Assembly (NCBI RefSeq): GCF_016019885.1
Contig: NZ_JAEANY010000002.1
Location: 558,001-622,000, forward strand
Length of the DNA: 64,000 nt
Reading direction: 5' to 3'
Source: Aurantiacibacter sediminis
Lineage (GTDB): Bacteria > Pseudomonadota > Alphaproteobacteria > Sphingomonadales > Sphingomonadaceae
Within the stretch, counting starts at the first letter, position 1; each line of letters starts with the position of its first letter. Shown here in pieces: positions 17,047-25,395 of the stretch. The notes below the pieces were generated by a model. That model had not been told where the DNA came from and did no database searches. It was given only the letters and a program-made list of their open reading frames with translations. The position numbers and the translations under genes were made by a program.

Positions 17047-19284
17047 GTGGCCAGCACGACTGCTCCTGTCGCGGTAGGTTCCGCCCAAAAGAGATCGCGC
17101 TGGTGGCGGCGCGTCCAACTTGCCGCGCGGCGGATGAACTTGTTTCTGTGGCTTGAGATCGTTTGCGCGATGACACTCGTGACGATGGCGGCAACCGCTT
17201 ACCTTATCATCGCCGGACTTTCGAACCGCAACGATCTGATGCCGTCAGAACAAGCTGCTGCACTTTTGCTCGGCACGCTCATTCCCGCCCTCGGAATTGT
17301 CGTGCTCTGGGGGCGGCGCATCGCGATCAACAGGGCAGGGGGGACTACCGCGAGATTACATGTCAATCTCGTCTTTTTCTTCTCTTTAATCGCCGCAATT
17401 CCCACGCTTTTTGTCGCGATGTTTGCCTCGATCCTGTTTCAATCCGGCGTCGATTTTTGGTTTACTGGCTCATCACGCAGCATGATGGAAGATGCGAGCG
17501 AGTTGGCGGAAAGCTATTACGATAACAATCAACGATCCGTTGGCATGAACGGGGTTGCGATGTCGAGCGACATTCGGTCAGTGCTAGAGAGACTGCCGCT
17601 GACAAGCACAGAATTTGCGGATCAAATTTGGGGTCAAACATATCAACGGGAACTGAGCGAGGCGGCAATTTATCGACGGTCCTCGGCTGGAGACGCCCGC
17701 CTCCTGGTTCTCGTCGATCCCCAGGATGATCGGGAGCGACCACGCGTCAGTGTGGAAGACATGGAGGCTGTTGACAGTGGGGCGCTGTTCGTCGCTCGGG
17801 CAACAGCGCAGCGGGTCGAAGCGGTTGTATTGTTGGACCGTGCTTCCGACGCTTATCTTTATGTTTCGCGGGACTCGCAGCCTGAGGCCGCCAGCCTCTA
17901 TCTGCAGGCGGAAAATGCGGTCGATTCTTACGCTGATCTCACATCTCGCGCGCGCGTGCTCCAGCTTCAATTCAATATTGCACTATTCCTTGTCAGCCTC
18001 GCGCTCGTTGGTCTCGCCGTTTGGGCGGCTCTGCGGTTTGCGGACAGGCAGGTGAAGCCGCTTGCCGAGCTTGCGGATGCTGCGGGTGAGATCGGCAGTG
18101 GCAATTACGCCATGCGCGTCTCGGGGCGGATCGGGAAGCAGGATGAAATCGGTCTTCTAGGCCGCGCGTTCAATCGCATGTCGTCGCAGATAGAGCGCCA
18201 GACCGATGAGTTGCTTGGGGCCAATCACCAGCTGGCCGAGCGCCGTGCCTTTATCGAGGCCGTGCTGGAATCGATCACAGCGGGCATTCTTTCTGTCGAT
18301 CCCGACGGGCGAATCCAGCTCATGAACAGCTCTGCCCGCCAGTTGCTATTCGAAGACAGCGCCGAAAAGGCGGTAGGCCGCGACCTGGGCGAAGTTGTTC
18401 CTGAATTTGCGCGCCTCGTCAGCGAAGGCTCCATGAGTGAAATCGTGCAGTTCAGAAGAGGAACGGAGCTGCTCACCCTCGCTGTGCAGCTTTCACCGGC
18501 CACAGAAGGCATGGTGATCACCTTTGAGGATATCACTCGCCAATTGCTCGATCAGCGACAGGCGGCATGGTCCGATGTGGCGCGGCGAATTGCGCATGAA
18601 ATCAAAAATCCTCTCACACCGATCCAGCTCGCCACGGAGCGCTTGAAGCGGCGCTATGGCAAGCAGATCGAAAAAGACGGCGCGTTGTTCGACGAGCTGA
18701 CGGGCACGATCATCCGTCAGGTCGGTGATCTTCGGAAAATGGTCGACGAATTTTCGAGCTTCGCGCGTTTACCAAAGCCCGTTTTCCGGCAAGAGGACGC
18801 TGTTGATCTCGTCCGGCAAGCTTTGTTTCTGCAGGAAGTGGCGCACCCGGAAATCACTTATACCTTCTTCGCCGATGAAGGGATTCGCGCGATCGAATGC
18901 GATCGTCACCAATTCGGCCAAGCGATGACAAACGTCCTCAAAAATGCGGCAGAAGCCATTGAAGGAAAAGCGAAAGATGCTGAGGTCGATTGGCGCGGTC
19001 GTATCGATTTGAGTGTCACGATGCCCGATGACTTCATGCTGATAGAAGTTCGCGACAACGGCGTTGGCCTCCCGCAGGGCGGGGTCAATGTGATCGAGCC
19101 TTATGTGACAACGCGGGAGAAGGGCACGGGCCTCGGCCTCGCGATTGTGAAGAAGATTGTCGAAGAACATGGCGGCGAAATCAGCTTTGCGCCGGCAGGC
19201 GAGGGCGGGGGTACAGTCGTGCAACTACGCTTCGCCGTCCATCCGGCAGACCATATCGAAAGCGCAGATGCAGCAGATGATTGA
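17047..19284 (+). CDS. ntrY: Membrane sensor kinase NtrY
   Basis: Large inner-membrane histidine kinase of 745 residues. It has several N-terminal membrane segments (about 37-60, 75-92, 105-130 and 310-335) enclosing a periplasmic sensor region, then HAMP (about 335-390), PAS (about 400-480), HisKA with [19 protein letters not shown] (His517) and HATPase_c ending with GTGLGLAIVKKIVEEHGG. NtrY homologues sense nitrogen or redox/oxygen cues and phosphorylate NtrX. The GTG start lies immediately after the symmetric element at 17010-17045 with no strong ribosome site; ATG 17134 is an alternative. ntrX follows 16 bases on. Confidence 0.93.
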   Translation: MASTTAPVAVGSAQKRSRWWRRVQLAARRMNLFLWLEIVCAMTLVTMAATAYLIIAGLSNRNDLMPSEQAAALLLGTLIPALGIVVLWGRRIAINRAGGTTARLHVNLVFFFSLIAAIPTLFVAMFASILFQSGVDFWFTGSSRSMMEDASELAESYYDNNQRSVGMNGVAMSSDIRSVLERLPLTSTEFADQIWGQTYQRELSEAAIYRRSSAGDARLLVLVDPQDDRERPRVSVEDMEAVDSGALFVARATAQRVEAVVLLDRASDAYLYVSRDSQPEAASLYLQAENAVDSYADLTSRARVLQLQFNIALFLVSLALVGLAVWAALRFADRQVKPLAELADAAGEIGSGNYAMRVSGRIGKQDEIGLLGRAFNRMSSQIERQTDELLGANHQLAERRAFIEAVLESITAGILSVDPDGRIQLMNSSARQLLFEDSAEKAVGRDLGEVVPEFARLVSEGSMSEIVQFRRGTELLTLAVQLSPATEGMVITFEDITRQLLDQRQAAWSDVARRIAHEIKNPLTPIQLATERLKRRYGKQIEKDGALFDELTGTIIRQVGDLRKMVDEFSSFARLPKPVFRQEDAVDLVRQALFLQEVAHPEITYTFFADEGIRAIECDRHQFGQAMTNVLKNAAEAIEGKAKDAEVDWRGRIDLSVTMPDDFMLIEVRDNGVGLPQGGVNVIEPYVTTREKGTGLGLAIVKKIVEEHGGEISFAPAGEGGGTVVQLRFAVHPADHIESADAADD

Positions 19285-19300
19285 AGTGGGAGAGTTTTGA

Positions 19301-20677
19301 ATGGCACTCGATATCCTCGTAGTCGATGACGAGCGGGATATTCGCGACCTTGTGGCCGGCGTCTTGAGTGACGAAGGCTATGAGTGCCGCACGGCAGGCG
19401 ATAGCGAGAGCGCGATTGCCATGGTCGATGAACGGCGACCCAGCTTGGTGCTGCTCGACGTGTGGCTGCACGGATCCCCGCGAGACGGGCTGGAAGTGCT
19501 CGACGATATCAAGACGCGTGAGCCCGGTCTGCCGGTCATCATTTTTTCCGGCCATGGTAATGTCGACACCGCAGTGTCGGCGGTGAGCCGCGGGGCGATG
19601 GACTTCATCGAGAAACCTTTTGAGGCAGAAAAGCTTCTCCACCTCGTGGCGCGCGCGACCGAAACCGAGCGCTTGCGGCGGGAAAATGAACGCCTTCGCG
19701 AAGGCATGACGTCACCCGATGAATTCACCGGCAACTCATCCGTCATCAACCAGGTGCGCGCTACGCTGAAGCGCGTAGCCAATACCGGCAGCCGGGTGTT
19801 GGTGAGCGGACCTGCTGGGGCGGGCAAGGAAGTCGCCGCGCGGCTGCTCCATGCCTGGAGCCCGCGTGCTGACAAGGCCTTTGTTTCGGTCAATTCGGCG
19901 CGCATTACACCCGATCGCTTTGAGCACGAATTGTTCGGCGAAGAGGCGGACGGCAAGCTTATCCGGCCCGGCCTGCTGGAATTGGCTGATGGCGGCACCC
20001 TATATCTCGACGAAGTGGCGGACATGCCGGAAAGCACACAAGCGCGCATCCTGCGCGTTCTGACAGACCAGAGCTTTGTTCGCGTGGGGGGCAATCGACA
20101 GGTTGGCGTGGACGTCCGCGTAGTATCTTCCACCGCCAAAGACCTTCTGACGGAAATCGAGGAAAAGCGCTTCCGTGAAGACCTGTTTTATCGCTTAAAC
20201 GTCGTTCCGATCGAAATACCGCCTCTATCCGAACGGCGCGACGACATCCCGGCGCTCGCAGAGCATTTTTTCACCCGTTACGCCCGCGAGCAAGGACTGA
20301 CTCCGCCCACTATCGCGCCGGAGGCGATGGCATCGCTGCAAGCTTATGATTGGCCTGGAAACGTCCGCCAGTTCCGCAATGTCATCGAGCGAACTGTGAT
20401 CCTGGCTCCGCGAGAAGAATTCGCGACGATCACTCCTGACATGATGCCGGAAGAAATCACTGGCGGCTCTTCCGACAGCGGCAGCGGCATGACAAACCTT
20501 ATGGGTGTGCCGCTGCGTGAAGCGCGCGAAAGCTTCGAGCGGGAATATCTGCGCATTCAAATCCGCCGCTTTTCGGGCAATATCTCGAAGACAGCCGGTT
20601 TCATCGGCATGGAGCGATCGGCGCTGCACAGAAAGCTGAAATTGCTTGGGATGAACGATCGCAACAACGGCGACTGA
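19301..20677 (+). CDS. ntrX: Response regulator NtrX, lacking the GAFTGA loop
   Basis: Response regulator of 458 residues with receiver domain (Asp53 in LVLLDVWLHG), AAA+ domain with Walker A GPAGAGKE (about 170-177), Walker B LYLDEVADM and a C-terminal Fis-type HTH (GNISKTAGFIGMERSALHRKL). Where NtrC has EKGAFTGA, this protein reads ELFGEEADGKLIRPGLLE, so the sigma-54 contact loop is missing. Other alphaproteobacterial NtrX proteins share this loss as far as I recall. It probably regulates without RpoN. It is co-transcribed with ntrY (16-base gap, GGGAG upstream of ATG). Confidence 0.95.
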   Translation: MALDILVVDDERDIRDLVAGVLSDEGYECRTAGDSESAIAMVDERRPSLVLLDVWLHGSPRDGLEVLDDIKTREPGLPVIIFSGHGNVDTAVSAVSRGAMDFIEKPFEAEKLLHLVARATETERLRRENERLREGMTSPDEFTGNSSVINQVRATLKRVANTGSRVLVSGPAGAGKEVAARLLHAWSPRADKAFVSVNSARITPDRFEHELFGEEADGKLIRPGLLELADGGTLYLDEVADMPESTQARILRVLTDQSFVRVGGNRQVGVDVRVVSSTAKDLLTEIEEKRFREDLFYRLNVVPIEIPPLSERRDDIPALAEHFFTRYAREQGLTPPTIAPEAMASLQAYDWPGNVRQFRNVIERTVILAPREEFATITPDMMPEEITGGSSDSGSGMTNLMGVPLREARESFEREYLRIQIRRFSGNISKTAGFIGMERSALHRKLKLLGMNDRNNGD

Positions 20678-20851
20678 TTGACCGTTCAAACAGATCTTGC
20701 GCAAGCGACGATCTGAACCCACATATCTGTCTCGAGATTTACGCATTTTTGTGCGATCTATTGCACTTGTGTGACAAGCGGCGTCGCAGATTGCGATGCC
20801 AGAATGCGATTCGGCGAAGATCGGATCGCCAAAAAGAATGGAGTCAGATCA

Positions 20852-21418
20852 ATGGCCAAAGGCACGCTTACTCCCCGGCCTCGTCGGGAACCCGAGAGCG
20901 AAAAAGCAACATCTGCGCCTGCGAAGGCGGGAAATCTGCAGGACCTGTTTCTGAACCATTTGCGGCGTGAAAAAATGCCTGTCACCATGTTCCTGGTGAA
21001 GGGTGTCAAGCTGCAGGGCATCGTGACGTGGTTCGATAATTTCTCGATCCTGTTGCGACGTGATGGGCAGTCGCAGCTTGTCTACAAGCATGCCATTTCC
21101 ACGATCATGCCGAGCAATCCGGTCGATGCGGACAGTTTCGACACGGGCTTCGACGGAAACCGCAAGCAGCGCCTCCTGCAGGACATTTTCCTCAGCCGCG
21201 TCCGCGATGCCGCCGTGCAGGTTACCATGTTCCTTGTGAACGGCGTCATGCTGCAGGGCCGCATCGCCGCATACGATCTTTTCTGCATGTTGTTGGAACG
21301 TGAAGGCTACGTCCAGCTTGCCTATAAACATGCTGTGTCGACCATCCAGCCCGCCACGCAGGTGGATTTGACCGAGGACGGGTTTGGCGATGACGATGAC
21401 GACGATAGCGAAGACTGA
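20852..21418 (+). CDS. hfq: Double-domain Hfq RNA chaperone
   Basis: Sm-like RNA chaperone of 188 residues with two Hfq domains in one chain, about twice the usual length. Domain 1 (about 28-92) has [22 protein letters not shown] and YKHAISTI; domain 2 (about 107-172) has [22 protein letters not shown] and YKHAVSTI. The proximal-face YKH is kept in both, but the basic rim (RRE-K) and the distal-face Lys of KLQG survive only in domain 1. A very acidic tail follows (DDDDDDSED). Three chains could make a pseudo-hexamer. The start MAKGTL at 20852 matches other Hfq N-termini; hflX follows as in the usual hfq-hflX order. Confidence 0.95.
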   Translation: MAKGTLTPRPRREPESEKATSAPAKAGNLQDLFLNHLRREKMPVTMFLVKGVKLQGIVTWFDNFSILLRRDGQSQLVYKHAISTIMPSNPVDADSFDTGFDGNRKQRLLQDIFLSRVRDAAVQVTMFLVNGVMLQGRIAAYDLFCMLLEREGYVQLAYKHAVSTIQPATQVDLTEDGFGDDDDDDSED

Positions 21419-21486
21419 GGCGAAGTAGCCTGATTGTAGATGATGACATCGAAGGCGAGGTAACGCGCGGGGCGCGTGCCCTTGTC

Positions 21487-22758
21487 GTGTGCCCGCAAAT
21501 TCGCGGCCAGCGCAGCGATGAGGACCCGGAGGCGCGTCTTGAAGAGGCCACTGGCCTCGCGCTTGCGATCGGGATTGTCGTGGCAGAGGCCTATATCCTC
21601 AATGTTCGCGATATCCGGCCCAATACCCTTTTCGGTGAGGGGCAGGTGCAGCGGATTGCCACCGATTGCACGCTGCATGATGCGGAGCTGGTCATCATTG
21701 ACGGCGCACTATCGCCGATCCAGCAGCGCAATCTTGAGGAAAAGATCGGCCGTAAGGTTATCGATCGGACTGGGCTGATCCTTGAGATTTTCGGCGAGCG
21801 TGCTGCGACGGCCGAGGGCCGTTTGCAGGTTGAACTGGCGCATCTCGACTATCAGGCGAGCCGCCTTGTGCGCAGCTGGACCCACCTTGAGCGGCAACGC
21901 GGTGGCTTCGGATTCCTGGGTGGTCCGGGTGAAACGCAGATCGAGGCTGACCGCCGCATGATCCGCGATCGCATGGCGAAACTGCGCCGAGAGCTGGAGC
22001 AGGTCCGCAAAACCCGCGAATTGCATCGCAAGCGTAGGGGCAGGGCACCTTGGCCCGTGATCGCCTTGGTCGGCTATACAAATGCCGGAAAATCCACGCT
22101 TTTCAATCGCCTGACCGGTGCTGACGTCATGGCGGAAGATTTGCTCTTTGCTACCCTTGATCCTACTATGCGGGCGATCGGCCTGCCAGGCGTCGAAAAG
22201 GCGATCCTGTCAGACACGGTGGGATTTATTTCCGATCTCCCGACCCAACTGGTGGCAGCGTTCCGGGCAACGCTGGAAGAAGTGACCGCAGCGGACATCG
22301 TTCTGCACGTGCGCGATATCGCCAATCCTGACAGCGCGCAGCAGAAGCGACAGGTGCTTTCCGTCCTTCATGATCTCGGCGTGGTGGACGAGGCAGGGGA
22401 GGGCGTGGACGCCCCGCTTGTGGAAGTCTGGAACAAGTGGGACTTGCTTGACGAGGATGCGAAGTCAGAGCTTGGCGGCCTTGCGCAAAACGATGATGCG
22501 ATCATTCCGATTTCTGCGATGACCGGCAAGGGTTTAAAAGAGCTGCAGCAGCGCCTCGGCGCAGTCCTCACAGAAGGCGCGCGCGTCTATAGTTTCACTC
22601 TTCCAGCACATGATGGCGCGCGGATCGCCTGGCTGCACGCACATGGCGAAGTGCTGAGTGAAGAGGAGGTTGAGGAGGGTGCTCCTTCACCGGCAAGATT
22701 GGTCAAAGTGCGGCTGACCGAAAAAGAACATGGCCGCTTCGAAGCGCTTGCTTCCTAG
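21487..22758 (+). CDS. hflX: GTPase HflX (true start probably further upstream)
   Basis: Ribosome-associated GTPase that can split 70S ribosomes, at least 423 residues. Seen: N-terminal HflX domain (TLFGEGQVQRIA, about 40), glycine-rich GGFGFLGGPGETQIEADRR (about 138-156), then the G domain with GYTNAGKSTLFNRLTGADV, DTVGFISDLP and NKWD. The first canonical start is GTG 21487, but this frame is open back to 21409 and encodes a family-like leader (EGEVTRGARALVVCPQIRG), so GTG cuts the first strand. Upstream in-frame candidates are CTG 21430, with GAGG 9 bases before it, or ATT 21433. Its 3' end overlaps the mazG stop by four bases. Confidence 0.93.
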   Translation: MCPQIRGQRSDEDPEARLEEATGLALAIGIVVAEAYILNVRDIRPNTLFGEGQVQRIATDCTLHDAELVIIDGALSPIQQRNLEEKIGRKVIDRTGLILEIFGERAATAEGRLQVELAHLDYQASRLVRSWTHLERQRGGFGFLGGPGETQIEADRRMIRDRMAKLRRELEQVRKTRELHRKRRGRAPWPVIALVGYTNAGKSTLFNRLTGADVMAEDLLFATLDPTMRAIGLPGVEKAILSDTVGFISDLPTQLVAAFRATLEEVTAADIVLHVRDIANPDSAQQKRQVLSVLHDLGVVDEAGEGVDAPLVEVWNKWDLLDEDAKSELGGLAQNDDAIIPISAMTGKGLKELQQRLGAVLTEGARVYSFTLPAHDGARIAWLHAHGEVLSEEEVEEGAPSPARLVKVRLTEKEHGRFEALAS

Positions 22759-23516
22759 CCAATTGAGAGCTTGGCGCGCTGCCAATAGGCCTCCTGCTCG
22801 TCGAGCGACAAAGCGGCAAAGTCCACTTCATCCTGCTGTGCCAGGCGCTCCATTTCGCGAAAACGGCTTTCGAATTTGGAATTGGCGGCTTTCAGGGCTT
22901 GCTCGGCATCGACGCCGTATCTGCGTACGATATTAACTGCGACAAACAGCACGTCGCCTGCCTCAATCAGCTTTTCACTTTCGTCAGCGGAGTGCAATTC
23001 ATCCAGTTCTTCCAGTAGTTTGGCCCGCGGACCTTCCAGCTCGTCCCATTCGAAACCGACGCGCGCGGCACGTTTCTGCAGCTTCTCGGAACGGAGCAGG
23101 GCAGGATATGCGTTGGCGACGCCGTCCATGGCGCTAGTAGCACCTTCCTTGGCCCGCTCGGCTTCTTTCAAATCCTCCCAGCGTTTTCCGTCCATCTGCC
23201 CGCCTTCATCGCCGAAGATGTGCGGATGACGAGCTTCCATTTTGTCTGAGATTGCCTTTGCGACGTCTTCGAAGGCGAATTGGCCATCTTCTTCGGCCAT
23301 GCGGGAGTGAAAGACGACCTGAAGCAGCAAATCGCCCAATTCGCTGCGAAGCTCAACCATGTCGTTGCGTTCGATGGCATCGGCGACTTCATAGGCTTCC
23401 TCGATGGTATATGGCACGATTGTCTCAAAGGTTTGCGCAACGTCCCATTCGCAACCATGCTCCGGATCACGTAGCCGCGCCATAATGGAAAGCAGTCGGT
23501 TGAGTTGTTCAGACAT
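22755..23516 (-). CDS. mazG: Nucleoside triphosphate pyrophosphohydrolase MazG
   Basis: House-cleaning enzyme hydrolysing NTPs to NMP and pyrophosphate, about 253 residues. Two MazG all-alpha domains are visible: the first carries TIEEAYEVADAIE and ELGDLLLQVVFHSRMAEE (EExxE and ExxD metal motifs), the second KLLEELDELHSA and AGDVLFVAVNIVRRYGVD. The opening LLSIMARLRDPEHGCEWDVAQTF is the typical MazG N-terminus. MSEQLN at 23516 is chosen over an ATG ten codons upstream; neither has a strong ribosome site. Convergent with hflX (four-base overlap). Confidence 0.95.
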   Translation of the reverse strand: MSEQLNRLLSIMARLRDPEHGCEWDVAQTFETIVPYTIEEAYEVADAIERNDMVELRSELGDLLLQVVFHSRMAEEDGQFAFEDVAKAISDKMEARHPHIFGDEGGQMDGKRWEDLKEAERAKEGATSAMDGVANAYPALLRSEKLQKRAARVGFEWDELEGPRAKLLEELDELHSADESEKLIEAGDVLFVAVNIVRRYGVDAEQALKAANSKFESRFREMERLAQQDEVDFAALSLDEQEAYWQRAKLSIG

Positions 23517-23652
23517 AAGAGGGGATCGCCATTTTCGGTCAGCCACACGCGAAAGCCGGATTGATAATATCTATTATGTTAATTTACGGACATGCTGGTC
23601 TTGGCTCTAATCTCAGCTCTGAAGCGATGTCGCGTATCCCTGGCAGCGCCCT

Positions 23653-23829
23653 TCATGTGAGCAAACTGAAGAATATCGCCACGCCCACAAAAATCGCCGC
23701 CCATGTAAGCGCCATGCGGATGGTCTTTCCAGTGTCCACCCGGTAAGATCGATATGCGAACAGGATCAGCACCAGCCAGCCGAGCATCGCAATCAGCGAA
23801 ACCCATTGCACTCCGTCAGCTGATCCCAT
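23653..23829 (-). CDS. Small two-helix membrane protein (58 residues)
   Basis: A short open frame in the gap between mazG and the MBL hydrolase. The protein starts MGSADGVQWVSLIAMLGW and has two hydrophobic segments (about residues 9-25 and 39-57) joined by a basic loop RSYRVDTGKTIR. GGAG lies about 9 bases upstream of ATG 23829, and the frame begins 14 bases after the MBL stop on the same strand, so it looks like the last gene of the mltB-to-MBL operon. Function unknown; perhaps conserved in related genomes at this place. Confidence 0.65.
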   Translation of the reverse strand: MGSADGVQWVSLIAMLGWLVLILFAYRSYRVDTGKTIRMALTWAAIFVGVAIFFSLLT

Positions 23830-23842
23830 CGGGCGGACTCCA

Positions 23843-24610
23843 TCAAGCTTTCAAATGCATTCCATCATAGCCGACAAGCACGCCAGCGGGAATTTCTTCG
23901 CTCAGCGTCGCATAATCCATGCTCTTGTCGAGATGCGACAGCACAGTTTTGCGCGCCTTTGTGCGTTTGGCAAAGTCCAGCGCGCGCGAAAGATTGGCAT
24001 GCGTCGGATGCGGTTGGCGGCGCAGACAGTCGGTCACGAGAATGTCGACATTGGCGAAAAAGGCGATCATCGTATCGGTCAATTCGCTAAAGTCTGTCGC
24101 ATAACCGATTGATTTTCCGTCCGCTTCAAATCGATAGCCCGTACTTTTGATCGGCCCGTGCGGCATTTCCAAGCTCTCGACGCCGAAGCCTGCAAACATA
24201 CGCAGATTTTCCAGCGAGCTGAGCTCCACGATGTTGGGATAGCCGTGTTCACCTTTAAAGACGTAGCTGAAACGCGGCTTCAATCGGCTGATTGTGGCGC
24301 TTGATGCGAAACCCGGCAGTCCGCTGGATCTGCCGAAGCGAAATGGCCGCAAATCATCGATGCCGTGGCAATGATCGGCATGGTCATGTGTCCAGAAGAC
24401 CGCATCAAGCCGGTCAATCTCGTTCGCCAGCATCTGTTGGCGCAAATCGGGCGACGTATCGACGAGCAGCCGGTTACCAGCATCGCTTTCTACCAGGATC
24501 GATACACGTGTACGGCGATTTTTCGGATCGCGCGGGTCGCATGCACCCCAGTCATTGCCGATACGCGGTACGCCGGTCGATGTGCCGCAGCCTAGGACTA
24601 TCAGCTTCAC
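23843..24610 (-). CDS. MBL-fold metal-dependent hydrolase (PhnP-like)
   Basis: A 255-residue beta-lactamase-fold hydrolase. It opens with the PhnP/YcbX-type GCGTSTGVPRIG and has the metal motif THDHADHCHGIDDL (HxHxDH), a later Asp in YATDFSEL and His in VLSHLDKS. PhnP is a cyclic ribose phosphodiesterase, and related family members are nucleases; the substrate here is not known, and no phosphonate genes are nearby. Its start overlaps the tatD stop by four bases, so it is translated with tatD. Confidence 0.88.
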   Translation of the reverse strand: MKLIVLGCGTSTGVPRIGNDWGACDPRDPKNRRTRVSILVESDAGNRLLVDTSPDLRQQMLANEIDRLDAVFWTHDHADHCHGIDDLRPFRFGRSSGLPGFASSATISRLKPRFSYVFKGEHGYPNIVELSSLENLRMFAGFGVESLEMPHGPIKSTGYRFEADGKSIGYATDFSELTDTMIAFFANVDILVTDCLRRQPHPTHANLSRALDFAKRTKARKTVLSHLDKSMDYATLSEEIPAGVLVGYDGMHLKA

Positions 24611-25395
24611 GCAGGCACCCCGCCACGCGCCTTGCTGAACAGTTCGAAGAAGTTCGCCGTCGTATTCACGCCGAGCTCCTCAAGGCTTTCGCCACGCAGG
24701 TCCGCGACGAATTCGGCTGTGTTGCGAACGAAAGCCGGTTCGCCTGTCTTGCCGCGATGCGGGACTGGAGCAAGGAACGGACTATCGGTTTCGACCAGAA
24801 GGCGATCACCGGGAATTTCTTTTGCAAATTCCTGCAGTTCTTTCGCATTCTTGAAAGTGACAATTCCCGAAAGCGAGATCGAGAGTCCCATCTCCAGAAC
24901 GCGGCGCCCGAATTCAGGGGAGGCGGTGAAACAGTGGATCAGAGCAGGGAAGGCCCCCTTCCCCATTTCATCCTCGAGAATGTCACCGGTATCCTGATCT
25001 GCATCGCGCGTATGAATTACCAGCGGCAGGCCGGTTTCTCGCGCGACGCCGATATGCATGCGGAACAGATCCTGCTGAACCTGCCGATCCGACTTGTCGT
25101 AATAGTAATCAAGGCCTGTTTCACCGATCCCGATTACCCGATCGTGCTTGGTCGCCTTGAGGAGTATGTCACGGCCCAAGTCGGCATGTTGATCGGCCTC
25201 GTGCGGATGGATACCGACGGTCGACCACACGTCATCTTCGCGCTCGGCGACAGCGATCACATCGCCCCACTCGCTTTCACGCGTCGAGATATTGAGGAAG
25301 CCCTGCACACCGAGCGCGCGGGCATTGGCCAGAACTTCAGCCTGACGTTCCTTCAGTCCTTCGTAGACGAGGTGGCAATGGCTATCGATGAGCAT
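24607..25395 (-). CDS. tatD: TatD family metal-dependent DNase
   Basis: TIM-barrel hydrolase of the TatD/YcfH family, 262 residues. Metal ligands are in IDSHCHL (HxH, residues 3-7), the GETGLDYYY motif (Glu about 93), VIHTRDAD and HCFTASPEF, with the closing LLVETDSPFLAPVPHRG containing the final Asp. Family members are 3'-5' exodeoxyribonucleases or deacylases. The ATG shares one base with the metG stop, and the gene lies in the long minus-strand operon between metG and the MBL hydrolase, as in many alphaproteobacteria. Confidence 0.94.
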   Translation of the reverse strand: MLIDSHCHLVYEGLKERQAEVLANARALGVQGFLNISTRESEWGDVIAVAEREDDVWSTVGIHPHEADQHADLGRDILLKATKHDRVIGIGETGLDYYYDKSDRQVQQDLFRMHIGVARETGLPLVIHTRDADQDTGDILEDEMGKGAFPALIHCFTASPEFGRRVLEMGLSISLSGIVTFKNAKELQEFAKEIPGDRLLVETDSPFLAPVPHRGKTGEPAFVRNTAEFVADLRGESLEELGVNTTANFFELFSKARGGVPA

